From Dysgonomonas sp. HGC4 (lineage in GTDB: Bacteria > Bacteroidota > Bacteroidia > Bacteroidales > Dysgonomonadaceae), in assembly GCF_001261715.1 (NCBI RefSeq), contig NZ_CVRU01000112.1, positions 1-49,477 on the forward strand: DNA of 49,477 nucleotides. Direction: 5' to 3'. Of this stretch, positions 24,883 to 33,539 are shown in pieces (within the stretch, counting starts at the first letter, position 1; each line of letters begins with the position of its first letter). The notes beneath the pieces are model-generated. The model was not told the DNA's origin. It saw nothing but the letters and a program-made list of their open reading frames with translations, and made no database searches. Position numbers and translations under genes: made by a program.

Positions 24883-25269
24883 TTAACGTTTTGAGAATTG
24901 AAATTTCTTTCTTGCTTTAGGTTGTCCTGGTTTTTTACGTTCAACAACACGAGGATCACGAGTCATGAAACCTTCAGCTCTTAAAGCAGGTTTATCATCA
25001 GCGTTGATCTTCACTAGAGCACGAGCAATACCTAGACGAGCAGCTTCTGCTTGACCTTTGTATCCACCACCGTTCAAATTGATCTTAATGTCATATTTCT
25101 CGGCAACACCTAATTTATTTAGAGGTTGGTTTACAACATATTGAAGAATTGTTGATGGAAAATAATTTGCTAGTTCTCTTTTGTTGATAACAATTTTCCC
25201 AGTTCCTTCGCTTAGGTATACGCGAGCTACTGCAGCTTTGCGTCTTCCAATTGCATTTATTACTTCCAT
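24883..25269 (-). CDS. rpsI: 30S ribosomal protein S9
   Basis: S9 is identified by INAIGRRKAAVARVYL near the start, the LNGGGYKGQAEAARLGIARAL core and the conserved C-terminal end RDPRVVERKKPGQPKARKKFQFSKR, whose last residues reach toward the P-site tRNA in the ribosome. At 128 residues it is full length. Five bases separate it from rplM, with which it is co-transcribed. Confidence 0.98.
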   Translation of the reverse strand: MEVINAIGRRKAAVARVYLSEGTGKIVINKRELANYFPSTILQYVVNQPLNKLGVAEKYDIKINLNGGGYKGQAEAARLGIARALVKINADDKPALRAEGFMTRDPRVVERKKPGQPKARKKFQFSKR

Positions 25270-25274
25270 TGTTA

Positions 25275-25730
25275 TTATTTAAGAGTGTTAATATCTATTA
25301 CTTTTGGCTGTTGAGCATCATGTTTGTGCTCTGTTCCACCATATACATAAAGGTTTTTCAATAAAGCTGCACCTAATTTATTCTTAGGTAACATACCTTT
25401 AACCACTTTATGCATTAAGCGATCAGCTCCTTTACCCATCAATACTTGAGGAGTTGTTGCACGTTGTCCACCTGGATAACCTGTATATCTCAAATACACA
25501 CGTTCTGTCCATTTGTTACCGGTAAGAACTACTTTATCAGCATTAATGATGATAACATTATCTCCACAATCAACATGGGGAGTAAAGCTTGGCTTGTACT
25601 TTCCTCTCAAAAGCATAGCCACCTTTGAAGCCAAACGGCCTAAAGTTTGACCTGATGCATCAATCACAACCCATTCTTTTTTAGCAGTTGCTTTGTTTGC
25701 AGAAATGGTCTTATAACTTAAAGTATCCAC
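25275..25730 (-). CDS. rplM: 50S ribosomal protein L13
   Basis: L13 is identified by KKEWVVIDASGQTLGRLAS, the LRGKYKPSFTPHVDCGDNVIIINA core and MLPKNKLGAALLKNLYVYGG. The 151 residues fit the family. It is the first gene of the rplM-rpsI-rpsB-tsf cluster and is preceded by one of the best promoter matches in the window (25866-25896), as expected for a highly expressed operon. Confidence 0.98.
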   Translation of the reverse strand: MDTLSYKTISANKATAKKEWVVIDASGQTLGRLASKVAMLLRGKYKPSFTPHVDCGDNVIIINADKVVLTGNKWTERVYLRYTGYPGGQRATTPQVLMGKGADRLMHKVVKGMLPKNKLGAALLKNLYVYGGTEHKHDAQQPKVIDINTLK

Positions 25731-25865
25731 TTTCTTTATTTTTTAATTTGGTTAATGACTTTTATTTGACAACATTGGTTTTACTTATTTACTAAGGACA
25801 CTTATTTAAGCAAATAACCAGCTATATATCAAATATTTATATTCACATTTATAATAATCGGCTCG

Positions 25866-25896
25866 CAAAGGTACAGATTTCCTGTCAATTATCAAA
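25866..25896 (-). promoter_or_regulatory. Promoter of the rplM operon
   Basis: On the minus strand TTTG (25893-25896) and TACCTTTG (25866-25873) are 19 bases apart, an exact match to the Bacteroidetes -33/-7 consensus. The predicted leader is about 130 bases. Confidence 0.85.
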
Positions 25897-26034
25897 AAAA
25901 TACTATAAATTATCAAGAAAAAGAGAGAATAAAAAAACTGCATCCTTCGCGAGTCATGTATTTCTGATATTTCCGAGGTAATATCTACACCTATTACCTT
26001 TTAGATCAATCGACTTTTTGAAGAATAAAGCAAA

Positions 26035-26064
26035 AAGGGTTGTCCACAATCATGGACAACCCTT
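26035..26064 (-). terminator. Terminator of the sigma/anti-sigma/NigD operon
   Basis: A perfect 12-base stem (AAGGGTTGTCCA and its complement) closes a short loop and is followed on the minus strand by TTTTTGCTTTATTC, past the stop at 26106. Confidence 0.92.
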
Positions 26065-26105
26065 ACTATATATCATATCAAAATTACTCCTTGGAGTATT
26101 CTCTA

Positions 26106-26900
26106 TTATTTTTCAGTTTCTTTCCAATATCCTAAACCAACTCCCGATTTCAAGTAGTAAAGTTCTGCTTTCTTAGTAGTTGGATTTTCATAAATATATC
26201 TAAACCAAACATACATCAACACGCCATTGTCTGGAATAGTTGATGGTGTATGCTCATTTCTGAAACTTGTAAAATCAACTACTACAGGTTTGGTCTTAGG
26301 TTTCGCTGTTGCACCTTCTGTAGCAACACCTGTTTTCACTAAAGTAACATCTACTATAACTGTATTTTCAGCCAAGGCGTTTCCATCTTTATCTTTTTGA
26401 CTATCCTTGTCATAAGAGAAAACCACATCAAAATTTTGGTTATCACCTTTCAGATCTGCCGAAAACTGGAACAACCATCTATTTTTGAAAGACATGTTTT
26501 GATCTGGCACATCTATAATTACAGATTTAAATGGACTATTGTTCACTAAAGTATCCATTGGTTGATTTCTTACAACCTTATGAGGTCTAGGAAATACTTC
26601 ATTTACCGAAATATATTCTGCTTGGCTTATAGTTGTACCACCACCCAGATTATTTAGATTTACTTTATAAGAGATCAATGCTGCATCTCCTGCACTTACA
26701 TCGGTTAAACCTGTACCAGTTATATAAGCCAGTCCATAACCTATTTTTATAGCAGCATACAATTTACCTGTAGCTGGATCTTCTTGGATAAAAGTAAAAG
26801 TTTTAGAAGCTGATGTTGTAGATTCATTATCTCCCAAACACGAGGAGAAGACCGTAGCCAACACAGCTATTACGCACAAATACAAAGAGGTCTTTTTCAT
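26106..26900 (-). CDS. NigD-like lipoprotein
   Basis: The 264-residue protein starts with a lipoprotein signal ending FSSC (Cys20), so it is exported and lipid-anchored. The two-part beta-rich body (ALISYKVNLNN in the first half; NRWLFQFSADLKG and VLMYVWFRYIYENP in the second) is compatible with the NigD family of Bacteroidetes. The call is supported as much by context as by sequence. It sits 38 bases after the anti-sigma gene and ends at a strong terminator, making it the third gene of the operon. The role of NigD proteins is poorly known. In Bacteroides thetaiotaomicron such a gene accompanies a dual-membrane anti-sigma system linked to outer-membrane vesicle formation. Confidence 0.65.
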   Translation of the reverse strand: MKKTSLYLCVIAVLATVFSSCLGDNESTTSASKTFTFIQEDPATGKLYAAIKIGYGLAYITGTGLTDVSAGDAALISYKVNLNNLGGGTTISQAEYISVNEVFPRPHKVVRNQPMDTLVNNSPFKSVIIDVPDQNMSFKNRWLFQFSADLKGDNQNFDVVFSYDKDSQKDKDGNALAENTVIVDVTLVKTGVATEGATAKPKTKPVVVDFTSFRNEHTPSTIPDNGVLMYVWFRYIYENPTTKKAELYYLKSGVGLGYWKETEK

Positions 26901-26938
26901 AATTAATTATTTCTATTGTTTCTATTTAGTATATTAAT

Positions 26939-28282
26939 TTAAAAGCCAAACTTCAATCCTAGATTGAGATTAAACAGCCATTTTTTATCTGAAAATATAG
27001 TTTGATACTCATTTCCTGCATCAAAATAATAAGCCCCTCCAAAACTGGAAAAAACAGATAACTTATTATACAAAGGATAACTTATACCTAATAAACCTGT
27101 TACCGAAAACTGGGGTCTGTCTTGAGAAACCTTACGGCTTGTAGACTTACCAAAATTAAGCAAACCATCTACATTACTATCGCTATTTAGTTTTCCATAA
27201 ATATCTTTTTGAATCATACCTCCCACTGAAGTATAAAATTCGATTTTCTTCCACTCAACCAATTTATAATTTACAGACAGAGGCACACCCAGATAGTGGA
27301 AATATTGCAAATCATTTTGCTTAAATTCCATATTCGGATCCTCCTTTATTCTTGCTGAAACATAAGTATATACAATACCGCTTTCTATCGAAATTCTATT
27401 CGTTATTTTTTTATTGACAGCAATTCCAAAAGAGACTGGCTGGTTATGCTCCATCTTCAACCTCTCTCTCTTCAACATGTTTACAGCCCCATCTGAAGAA
27501 GCATTCGCATAGCGAAGAGCGTTTGTAACATCATCAGATTTAGACAATCCACTACCTCCCCCCAAACCTAGAGTTATTCCTTTAGGCTCAGAATCGCTTC
27601 GTTTTGTTTTTTTAGGAATATTATTGTCTGCCAAAATATTCTTAGCCCTATCGCCCTCAGCCTCAAAAGCCGCTATTCGGGCTTTCAGATCCTCATCAAA
27701 AGCTGCATCTTTTGGCTGAAATTTCTCAGAGCTCTTTTCTTCTGCAACATAAATATCATTATTAACTATTGATGAGCTTCTATTTTCTGAGGTTGCAGTA
27801 ATGGTTGCTTTTCCGGATGTTGTTTTTTCCGATAGCACTTCTGCCTTTAGAGGAGATTCAACAGTGGCTTTTTCAGACACAGCTTTAGTCTCTACTTTAG
27901 ATTCAGCCAATAGCATATATGAAGAGTGTTTCTTTACAGACTCTTCACCGATGTCTGACAAACTAGACTTTTCTGAGTTTATTATTTTATACTTTTCCTG
28001 AATCTGACTATCTCTTGTTGTATTGTCATTCATCAAAAGGGCAACACTTTCAGAATTCTGTTCCTGAGGTATAAAAAACAAAACACCTAAAACCACAGCA
28101 GCAGCGGCAGTAGCCCACGTCAAAATTCTATATATAGGAGTTTTAGCAGGCGCTTTCTCTATCACCGGAAGAGCTGGCAGATCAGCCTCAATCCTCTCCC
28201 ATAATAATGGAGGAAGCTCAGGCTCAAAACCATTTAGCTTTGAGGAAAAAATATCCTTTATGTGATCCTTGTCCGGTTTCAT
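26939..28282 (-). CDS. Anti-sigma factor with C-terminal outer-membrane beta-barrel (Dma-like)
   Basis: Residues 1-50 form a cytoplasmic anti-sigma-like domain (FSSKLNGFEPELPPLLWERIEADL). A single transmembrane helix follows at about 53-72 (WATAAAAVVLGVLFFIP), then about 160 residues of Ser/Thr/Lys/Glu-rich, probably disordered periplasmic linker. From about residue 235 the protein shows alternating beta strands of an outer-membrane beta-barrel (FGIAVNKKITNRISIESGIVY, YFHYLGVPLSVNYKL), ending in a terminal phenylalanine (GLKFGF) as barrel proteins do. One chain would therefore span both membranes. It overlaps the sigma gene by four bases. This matches the architecture reported for dual-membrane-spanning anti-sigma factors in Bacteroides. 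Topology is prediction. Confidence 0.82.
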   Translation of the reverse strand: MKPDKDHIKDIFSSKLNGFEPELPPLLWERIEADLPALPVIEKAPAKTPIYRILTWATAAAAVVLGVLFFIPQEQNSESVALLMNDNTTRDSQIQEKYKIINSEKSSLSDIGEESVKKHSSYMLLAESKVETKAVSEKATVESPLKAEVLSEKTTSGKATITATSENRSSSIVNNDIYVAEEKSSEKFQPKDAAFDEDLKARIAAFEAEGDRAKNILADNNIPKKTKRSDSEPKGITLGLGGGSGLSKSDDVTNALRYANASSDGAVNMLKRERLKMEHNQPVSFGIAVNKKITNRISIESGIVYTYVSARIKEDPNMEFKQNDLQYFHYLGVPLSVNYKLVEWKKIEFYTSVGGMIQKDIYGKLNSDSNVDGLLNFGKSTSRKVSQDRPQFSVTGLLGISYPLYNKLSVFSSFGGAYYFDAGNEYQTIFSDKKWLFNLNLGLKFGF

Positions 28283-28827
28283 TGTCTTTTTAAGTATGCT
28301 TTAATCTTTTCTTGTAATAACAACCTTGCTCTGATGTATTGAGAACGAGATGTCCCCTCGGCTATGCCTAGCGCTTCACTTATTTCTTTATGAGAATATT
28401 CCTCTATTGCATACAAGTTGAAAACCGATCTATACCCTTGAGGTAATTCTTGTATCATTTTCATCAATTCCGTTTCTGAAATTTTAGCCGTATCATCCTC
28501 CGAATCATCTCTTATTTCATCAATATCAGACAGATTTTCAATATCTTCCGAGTATTGTTTTTTTATTTTATCCTTACGAATGGTTTCTAATGCCAAATTT
28601 ATAAAAACTCGTTTCATCCACCCCTCAAAAGAACCTTTTCCTTCGTAAGAAATTATATGTGCAAAAACTTTTAGAAACCCATCATGCAATAAATCCTGTG
28701 CAGAATCTGCATCTGACGAATACCGCAGACAAATACCATACATCACACGAGCATATCGTTCGTAAACGATTTGCTGTGACCTACGATCTTGTTGCTTGCA
28801 TCCCTCTATTAGTTGCAATTCTTCCAT
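28279..28827 (-). CDS. ECF RNA polymerase sigma factor (Das-like)
   Basis: This is an ECF sigma factor of 182 residues. Region 2 runs from QQIVYERYARVMYGICLRYS through DLLHDGFLKVFAHI and GSFEGWMKRVFINLALETIRK. Region 4 is LPQGYRSVFNLYAIEEYSHKE with the HTH ISEALGIAEGTSRSQYIRAR. It overlaps the anti-sigma gene by four bases, which implies translational coupling and a cognate pair. The anti-sigma domain probably holds it at the inner membrane until an envelope signal is sensed. Autoregulation is likely for such operons, but no sigma-specific promoter motif was identified upstream. Confidence 0.93.
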   Translation of the reverse strand: MEELQLIEGCKQQDRRSQQIVYERYARVMYGICLRYSSDADSAQDLLHDGFLKVFAHIISYEGKGSFEGWMKRVFINLALETIRKDKIKKQYSEDIENLSDIDEIRDDSEDDTAKISETELMKMIQELPQGYRSVFNLYAIEEYSHKEISEALGIAEGTSRSQYIRARLLLQEKIKAYLKRQ

Positions 28828-28955
28828 TCGGATTTTTAGGTTCAGTTATTAGATGAATACAACTTCAGAATGTTGCTTTCTGTTGTTGCATTTTAATTAA
28901 ATTAACAAAATATTAAGAATTGAAGTCTCCCTTATTATATATCAATATGATCCTC

Positions 28956-30371
28956 TTAAAAAAACTCATCTGGCAAATTCACCAAATAAAGTCGTTTAGA
29001 GGCACGGGTTAAAGCAGTATATAACCAACGATAGAAATTTATGCCCAGATGTTCTTCCGTTATATACCCAATATCCAAAAAGATATTCGTCCACTCTCCA
29101 CCTTGTGCCTTATGACAAGTAACAGCATATCCATACTTTACTTGTACCGCATTATAAAAAGGATCGACTTTCATCTTCTGCATTTTTCCATTCTTGGTTG
29201 TTATATCAGTGTAATCCTCCAATATATTATAGAACAGTTCTGCGTTCTTCTCTTGAGACAGTCCGGTAGTATCAGAATGTAAGGTATCTATTAATATCTT
29301 TATTTCCAATTCTATATCATAATCGGGATGCTTCACTAAAACATCACAAAATCGGAAACCATATATCTCTTGTGTACGTCTGACTCTTAATATTTCAAGT
29401 AGTTCGCCATTCGCCAAGAAATCAATCTGCTCAACATTCTCAGTCCAAAAGTAATTATTTTTAGTGACCATGAGCATATCTCCCGACGACAATTCTTCTT
29501 CTCTATACAATATTCGATTGCGAACACCCTCATTATATATATTAGCTCTCTTATTTGAACGAGATACAATCATGGTCTCTTCTATACCATCTCTATCATA
29601 AGCTGCTGATATTTCATCGATCAGTTCTTCACCCGAAACCTTTCGAATATCGTCGAAGCCTTCTAATTTCAATTTAGGGAATAATTCGGTCGTATTTTCC
29701 AATAATGCATTTCGTATATGTGTTGCATTAAATAATATACCTGAGTTTTCTGCCTGCCTTACAATTTGGGTCATCGTTGTACTCCAAACCTCCAAACCGT
29801 ATCCTTTCAGCGTATCTATTTGCAAAGCTGGGCTAGTCTCCTGCATCACGGGTGGTAACTGAGCCTCATCGCCAATAAGCAATAATCGGCAATTCTCTCC
29901 ACCATATACATAATGAATCAAATCGTCTAAAAGTCTACCCGAACCAAAACTAAAGGAATCAATACCATCATTGCTAATCATCGACGCTTCATCTACAATA
30001 AATAAAGTATCTTTGTGCAGATTATCCATAGGCACAAAACCCGAAGCCTCGCCCGAAAAGCGTTTCTGCCGATATATTTTTTTATGGATCGTAAATGCAG
30101 GATGGTTGGAGTAGCTTGAGAAAACTTTTGCTGCACGTCCGGTAGGTGCTAACAAAACCGTTTTTTGTTCAAAATCGGTCATCGTTTTTACCAAAGCTCC
30201 AATTAGTGAAGATTTTCCTGTTCCCGCATATCCTTTGAGCAAGAAAACGCCATCGGAAGTTCGCGAAAATAGAAAATCAGTTATCTGATCCAAAGACGAC
30301 GCCTGTTCGCCGGTCGGTTCAAACGGGAAGTTCTTTTTAATCTGTTCTAGGAAGAAACTATTTAGAGACAT
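28956..30371 (-). CDS. RecD-like AAA ATPase/DNA helicase
   Basis: This is a superfamily 1B helicase of the RecD/Pif1 type. The Walker A motif is GYAGTGKSSLIGALV near residues 44-58. The Walker B region is TLFIVDEASMIS, a DEAQLPPV-like motif follows (LLLIGDEAQLPPV), and the C-terminal UvrD_C_2 segment reads GYAVTCHKAQGGEWTNIFLD, ending LYTALTRASKRLYLV. At 471 residues it lacks the long N-terminal extension of RecD2 proteins. It is expected to unwind DNA in the cytoplasm, perhaps in repair. An AGGTC-ACA-GACCT element lies 16 bases before its start. Confidence 0.92.
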   Translation of the reverse strand: MSLNSFFLEQIKKNFPFEPTGEQASSLDQITDFLFSRTSDGVFLLKGYAGTGKSSLIGALVKTMTDFEQKTVLLAPTGRAAKVFSSYSNHPAFTIHKKIYRQKRFSGEASGFVPMDNLHKDTLFIVDEASMISNDGIDSFSFGSGRLLDDLIHYVYGGENCRLLLIGDEAQLPPVMQETSPALQIDTLKGYGLEVWSTTMTQIVRQAENSGILFNATHIRNALLENTTELFPKLKLEGFDDIRKVSGEELIDEISAAYDRDGIEETMIVSRSNKRANIYNEGVRNRILYREEELSSGDMLMVTKNNYFWTENVEQIDFLANGELLEILRVRRTQEIYGFRFCDVLVKHPDYDIELEIKILIDTLHSDTTGLSQEKNAELFYNILEDYTDITTKNGKMQKMKVDPFYNAVQVKYGYAVTCHKAQGGEWTNIFLDIGYITEEHLGINFYRWLYTALTRASKRLYLVNLPDEFF

Positions 30372-30386
30372 TTGATATTTAAATTC

Positions 30387-30399
30387 AGGTCACAGACCT
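30387..30399. repeat. AGGTC-NNN-GACCT element, copy 5
   Basis: AGGTCACAGACCT lies in the divergent gap between the RecD-like and DUF3822 genes. In plus orientation it is followed by ATTTTGCATTTT, like the tails of the other copies. Confidence 0.7.
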
Positions 30400-30541
30400 A
30401 TTTTGCATTTTAGCTTTACAAGAGTTATTCTTGCTGTCATCACAACTCGCAAGTGAAAAGTTTTATCTTGACAAAAGCAAGGCTCTATTTATTTTGCCTC
30501 ACTTATTAAGGTATAAAAATAGTACATAAAGTTTCTTTTTC

Positions 30542-30549
30542 TAAATTTG
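30542..30549 (+). promoter_or_regulatory. Probable -7 element for the DUF3822-rsmD-GT2 operon
   Basis: TAAATTTG is an exact TAnnTTTG box 20 bases before the start at 30570. No convincing -33 box. Confidence 0.55.
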
Positions 30550-30569
30550 TAAACATTAAATAAGATATT

Positions 30570-31394
30570 ATGTTTCTACCAGACAATATTGATCTCGGAA
30601 AATCAGAAAAATACATTCTGACAATTCGTATAACACCCAACGGCTTAGCGTTCTCCATACACGAACCGCGCATGGGTGGCAATTATTGTTATCGGGAAAC
30701 TTCTTTTTCGAACGAATCGGATAGACTGAGCAACATTCAACGTATAATTTTCGACTACAATTTTCTGACACAAGTTTTTATACAAACCAATGTTGTCTTT
30801 GTTTCGAAAGAGTATGATATTGCCCCCCGTTATTTATTCGAAAAAAATAAAAAAGAAGCATTATATAACTTTACCCATCAGGAACAAGTTGAACAAGTTC
30901 TGATTAGCCCTGACCCAATTCAAGACAATATTACCATATTTAATGCTGATAAAGAAATTTATAAATTTCTGATGCGCAGTTTATATAATCCTACCTTTTT
31001 TCATCATTCCAATTTATTAATGAAATACATTGAGGGCAAAAACAGAATTGCTGAAAAGCGTTCGAAGATGTACCTCAACTTTCACAACGAGTTTCTCGAT
31101 GTATTTTGTTATGATGAAAAATCTAATTTGCTTCATGCAATTACATTTCAACATGAGAATGGGCATAATCTCATATATTTCATTCTGAATATCTGGAACA
31201 AATGCAACTTTGACCAGAATCAGGATTACTTGTATATCCTTGAAAATTTTGCAGGTTCTGATAAGTTTGTTCTTCCAATTCTTCGCGATTATATCAAACG
31301 CATAGAAACGGTTGGAGTACCCAGCGAAGTAGAGTTTATGGAAACAGACAGCAGAAAAGCCCCTCTTGACTTATTAATATTAGCAACCATATGA
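30570..31394 (+). CDS. DUF3822 family protein
   Basis: This is a Bacteroidetes-specific DUF3822 protein of 274 residues, with no characterised function. It has no signal peptide or membrane segment. The fold is probably an actin-like ATPase-type domain, judging from alternating strands such as RSKMYLNFHNEFLDVFCYD, but I see no clear nucleotide-binding motif. It overlaps rsmD by four bases, and this pairing is common in Bacteroidales, so it may take part in a ribosome-related step; that is inference. Confidence 0.85.
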   Translation: MFLPDNIDLGKSEKYILTIRITPNGLAFSIHEPRMGGNYCYRETSFSNESDRLSNIQRIIFDYNFLTQVFIQTNVVFVSKEYDIAPRYLFEKNKKEALYNFTHQEQVEQVLISPDPIQDNITIFNADKEIYKFLMRSLYNPTFFHHSNLLMKYIEGKNRIAEKRSKMYLNFHNEFLDVFCYDEKSNLLHAITFQHENGHNLIYFILNIWNKCNFDQNQDYLYILENFAGSDKFVLPILRDYIKRIETVGVPSEVEFMETDSRKAPLDLLILATI

Positions 31395-31939
31395 GAATTG
31401 TTAGCGGACGATATAAAGGACGTCGATTAGAACTTCCTAAAAACTTCAAAGCGAGACCGACAACTGATTTTGCGAAAGAAAATTTATTCAATATACTTAG
31501 CAATTCAATTGATTGGGAAGATGTAAAGGCTCTCGATTTATTTGGAGGAACGGGTAGTATCAGCTTCGAACTGGTATCAAGAGGATGCCCTCAGGTTACA
31601 TGTGTAGAAAAATTCGCCCCTAATTATTCTTTCATCGAAAAAACTCAAAAACTTCTTGAAGCCAACGAATTAAGAATATTCAAGATGGATGTTTTTAAAT
31701 TTCTGGACATTTCCAAAGATCAGTTCGATTTTATTTTTGCAGATCCGCCTTACGATCTTCCTTTCCTGAAAGAGGTACCTAAACTTATCTTTGAGAAGAA
31801 TCTTTTGAAACCCGGAGGAGTATTTGTGATGGAACATTCGAAATCAGACGATTTTTCATCAGCTCCTTTATTCAAAGAGAAAAGAGTTTACGGCAGTGTC
31901 AACTTTTCTATATTCGAGAAAGAAGAAAGTGTTGAATGA
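31391..31939 (+). CDS. rsmD: 16S rRNA (guanine-N2-)-methyltransferase RsmD
   Basis: RsmD methylates G966 of 16S rRNA. Key motifs are MRIVSGRYKGRRLELP at the N-terminus, RPTTDFAKENLFNIL, the SAM-binding ALDLFGGTGSISFELVSRG and the catalytic FADPPYDLP. The length of 182 residues is typical. It overlaps both its upstream (DUF3822) and downstream (GT2) neighbours by four bases, so the three genes are one translationally coupled operon. Confidence 0.96.
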   Translation: MRIVSGRYKGRRLELPKNFKARPTTDFAKENLFNILSNSIDWEDVKALDLFGGTGSISFELVSRGCPQVTCVEKFAPNYSFIEKTQKLLEANELRIFKMDVFKFLDISKDQFDFIFADPPYDLPFLKEVPKLIFEKNLLKPGGVFVMEHSKSDDFSSAPLFKEKRVYGSVNFSIFEKEESVE

Positions 31940-32832
31940 TTTCAGTATGTATCCCGATATATAATACTGATGTTACAAAGCTTGTAACAGACCTACATCT
32001 ACAATGCGAGGCTTTGGATGCTCCGTATGAAATACTTTTGATTGATGATGCTTCGGACTTGCCCTTTCAAACGATCAATAGAGAATTATCGAAACTTGAA
32101 AATATACATTACGAAGAACTTCCTGTTAATATTAGCAGGGCTAAAATCCGTAATCTTTTCCCGCAAAAAGCAGCGCATCCTTATCTTATTTATATAGATA
32201 ATGATGCTCAGGTCTGTTCCCCACATTATATTTCTACTTACATAAAAATGCGATCGCCAGGCATAGTGTGTTATGGTGGATGCGAGTACCTACCTTGTAA
32301 AGACAGTCAGCATTCATTACGTTGGCTTTTCGGGATGTATAGAGAAGCTATTTCGATAGAGACACGAAAAGAACATCCTGATCAGTATTTCTCGACTTTC
32401 AATTTCATGATAGATAAGCGGGTTTTACTACTTACTCCTTTCGACGAAAGTATACAAGAATACGGATATGAGGATGTTGTATTTCATACCGAAATAATAA
32501 AACAAGGACATCATATTACTCAAGTCAATAATCCATTGATTCACACAGGCATCATCTCAAACGATGAATTTCTTAAAAGAACAGAGTCAGCTCTGGAGAA
32601 TCTATATTTATTACAAGAATCGGGGAATGACAAAGTAGACTTAACCGAAACAGTAAAACTTCTTAAGACTAAGTCTAAGATTGACAGATTAAGGCTAACG
32701 CGGCTTGTTTCCTTCTCTTTTCAATTGCTGAAAAAAAGTTTCATTAAGAATCTTTTAGGAAATAAACCCAGTTTATTTATTCTCGATCTCTATAAACTAG
32801 GTTATCTTTGCACCTATTCAAGGCAAAAATAA
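31936..32832 (+). CDS. GT2-family glycosyltransferase
   Basis: This is a GT-A-fold glycosyltransferase of 298 residues. The N-terminus is MISVCIPIYNTDVTKLV, followed by LLIDDASDLPF and the YIDNDAQVC metal-site region, then FNFMIDKRVLLLTPFDE. The C-terminal 60 residues are basic and amphipathic, which may give membrane attachment. It is translationally coupled to rsmD although the functions look unrelated. Donor and acceptor are unknown. Confidence 0.88.
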   Translation: MISVCIPIYNTDVTKLVTDLHLQCEALDAPYEILLIDDASDLPFQTINRELSKLENIHYEELPVNISRAKIRNLFPQKAAHPYLIYIDNDAQVCSPHYISTYIKMRSPGIVCYGGCEYLPCKDSQHSLRWLFGMYREAISIETRKEHPDQYFSTFNFMIDKRVLLLTPFDESIQEYGYEDVVFHTEIIKQGHHITQVNNPLIHTGIISNDEFLKRTESALENLYLLQESGNDKVDLTETVKLLKTKSKIDRLRLTRLVSFSFQLLKKSFIKNLLGNKPSLFILDLYKLGYLCTYSRQK

Positions 32833-32919
32833 TTACTTTGATAAATACAATAATAAGAGACAGTTATAGTTATAAGATTTAGCAATCGTTACTTAAACAT
32901 CTTACTTAATCGAAAAAGA

Positions 32920-33462
32920 ATGCTAATAGCCAAACAAAAAAAGAACGAAAATATTGCTGAATATTTGCTATATATGTGGCAAATAGAAGATATTCTAAGG
33001 GCAAACAAATTAGATATTGATGTTATAGAAGAAAGTATCATTAATAAATTTGACCAGACTGATGATATTAAAAAAGAAATAAAAGATTGGTATGAAGGCT
33101 TAATCGAGATGATGAAACTAGAAGGTATAACTGAAAAGGGACATCTTCAAATCAACAAAAATGTAATTATCGATCTAACCGACCTTCATTTAAGATTACT
33201 TAAATCGCCCAAAGAACCCGAATACATCTCAAACTACTACAAAACGCTGCCTTTTATTGTAGAGCTGAGAGCAAAATCTGAAGACAAAAGTACCCCCGAA
33301 CTAGAAACTTGTTTCTCTGCTTTATACGGATTCTTATTACTACGCTTACAGCAAAAGGAAATTTCGGGAGAAACTCAAGCAGCAATATCTCAAATCAGTT
33401 CATTTCTTCGAATGCTATCTAACAGATACCATTTAGACAAAGAAGGGAAGTTAGAGATATAA
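32920..33462 (+). CDS. DUF4924 family protein
   Basis: The N-terminal KKNENIAEYLLYMWQIEDILRANKLD is the hallmark of the Bacteroidales DUF4924 family. The 180-residue protein is all-helical and cytoplasmic by prediction, with no catalytic motif I can see. Its upstream gap carries AGTTATAAGA (32868-32877), a near match to the AGTTATAACT box. It is followed 77 bases later by the rfbD-like gene, a neighbourhood I recall from other Bacteroidales. Function unknown. Confidence 0.85.
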   Translation: MLIAKQKKNENIAEYLLYMWQIEDILRANKLDIDVIEESIINKFDQTDDIKKEIKDWYEGLIEMMKLEGITEKGHLQINKNVIIDLTDLHLRLLKSPKEPEYISNYYKTLPFIVELRAKSEDKSTPELETCFSALYGFLLLRLQQKEISGETQAAISQISSFLRMLSNRYHLDKEGKLEI

Positions 33463-33539
33463 AATCACATACCGTTTTACTTTCTAAGCAAGCAATAATA
33501 AAAAAGCATATATTTCAACAACCATAAAAACTAACTATA

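Larger units (their letters stand above)
25731..26105. other. Intergenic region between the ribosomal cluster and the NigD-like gene
   Basis: This AT-rich gap of 375 bases holds the rplM promoter (25866-25896), a small AGGTAATA/TATTACCT hairpin at 25976-25999 with no clear owner, and the terminator of the NigD-like gene (26035-26064). I see no gene in it. Confidence 0.7.
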
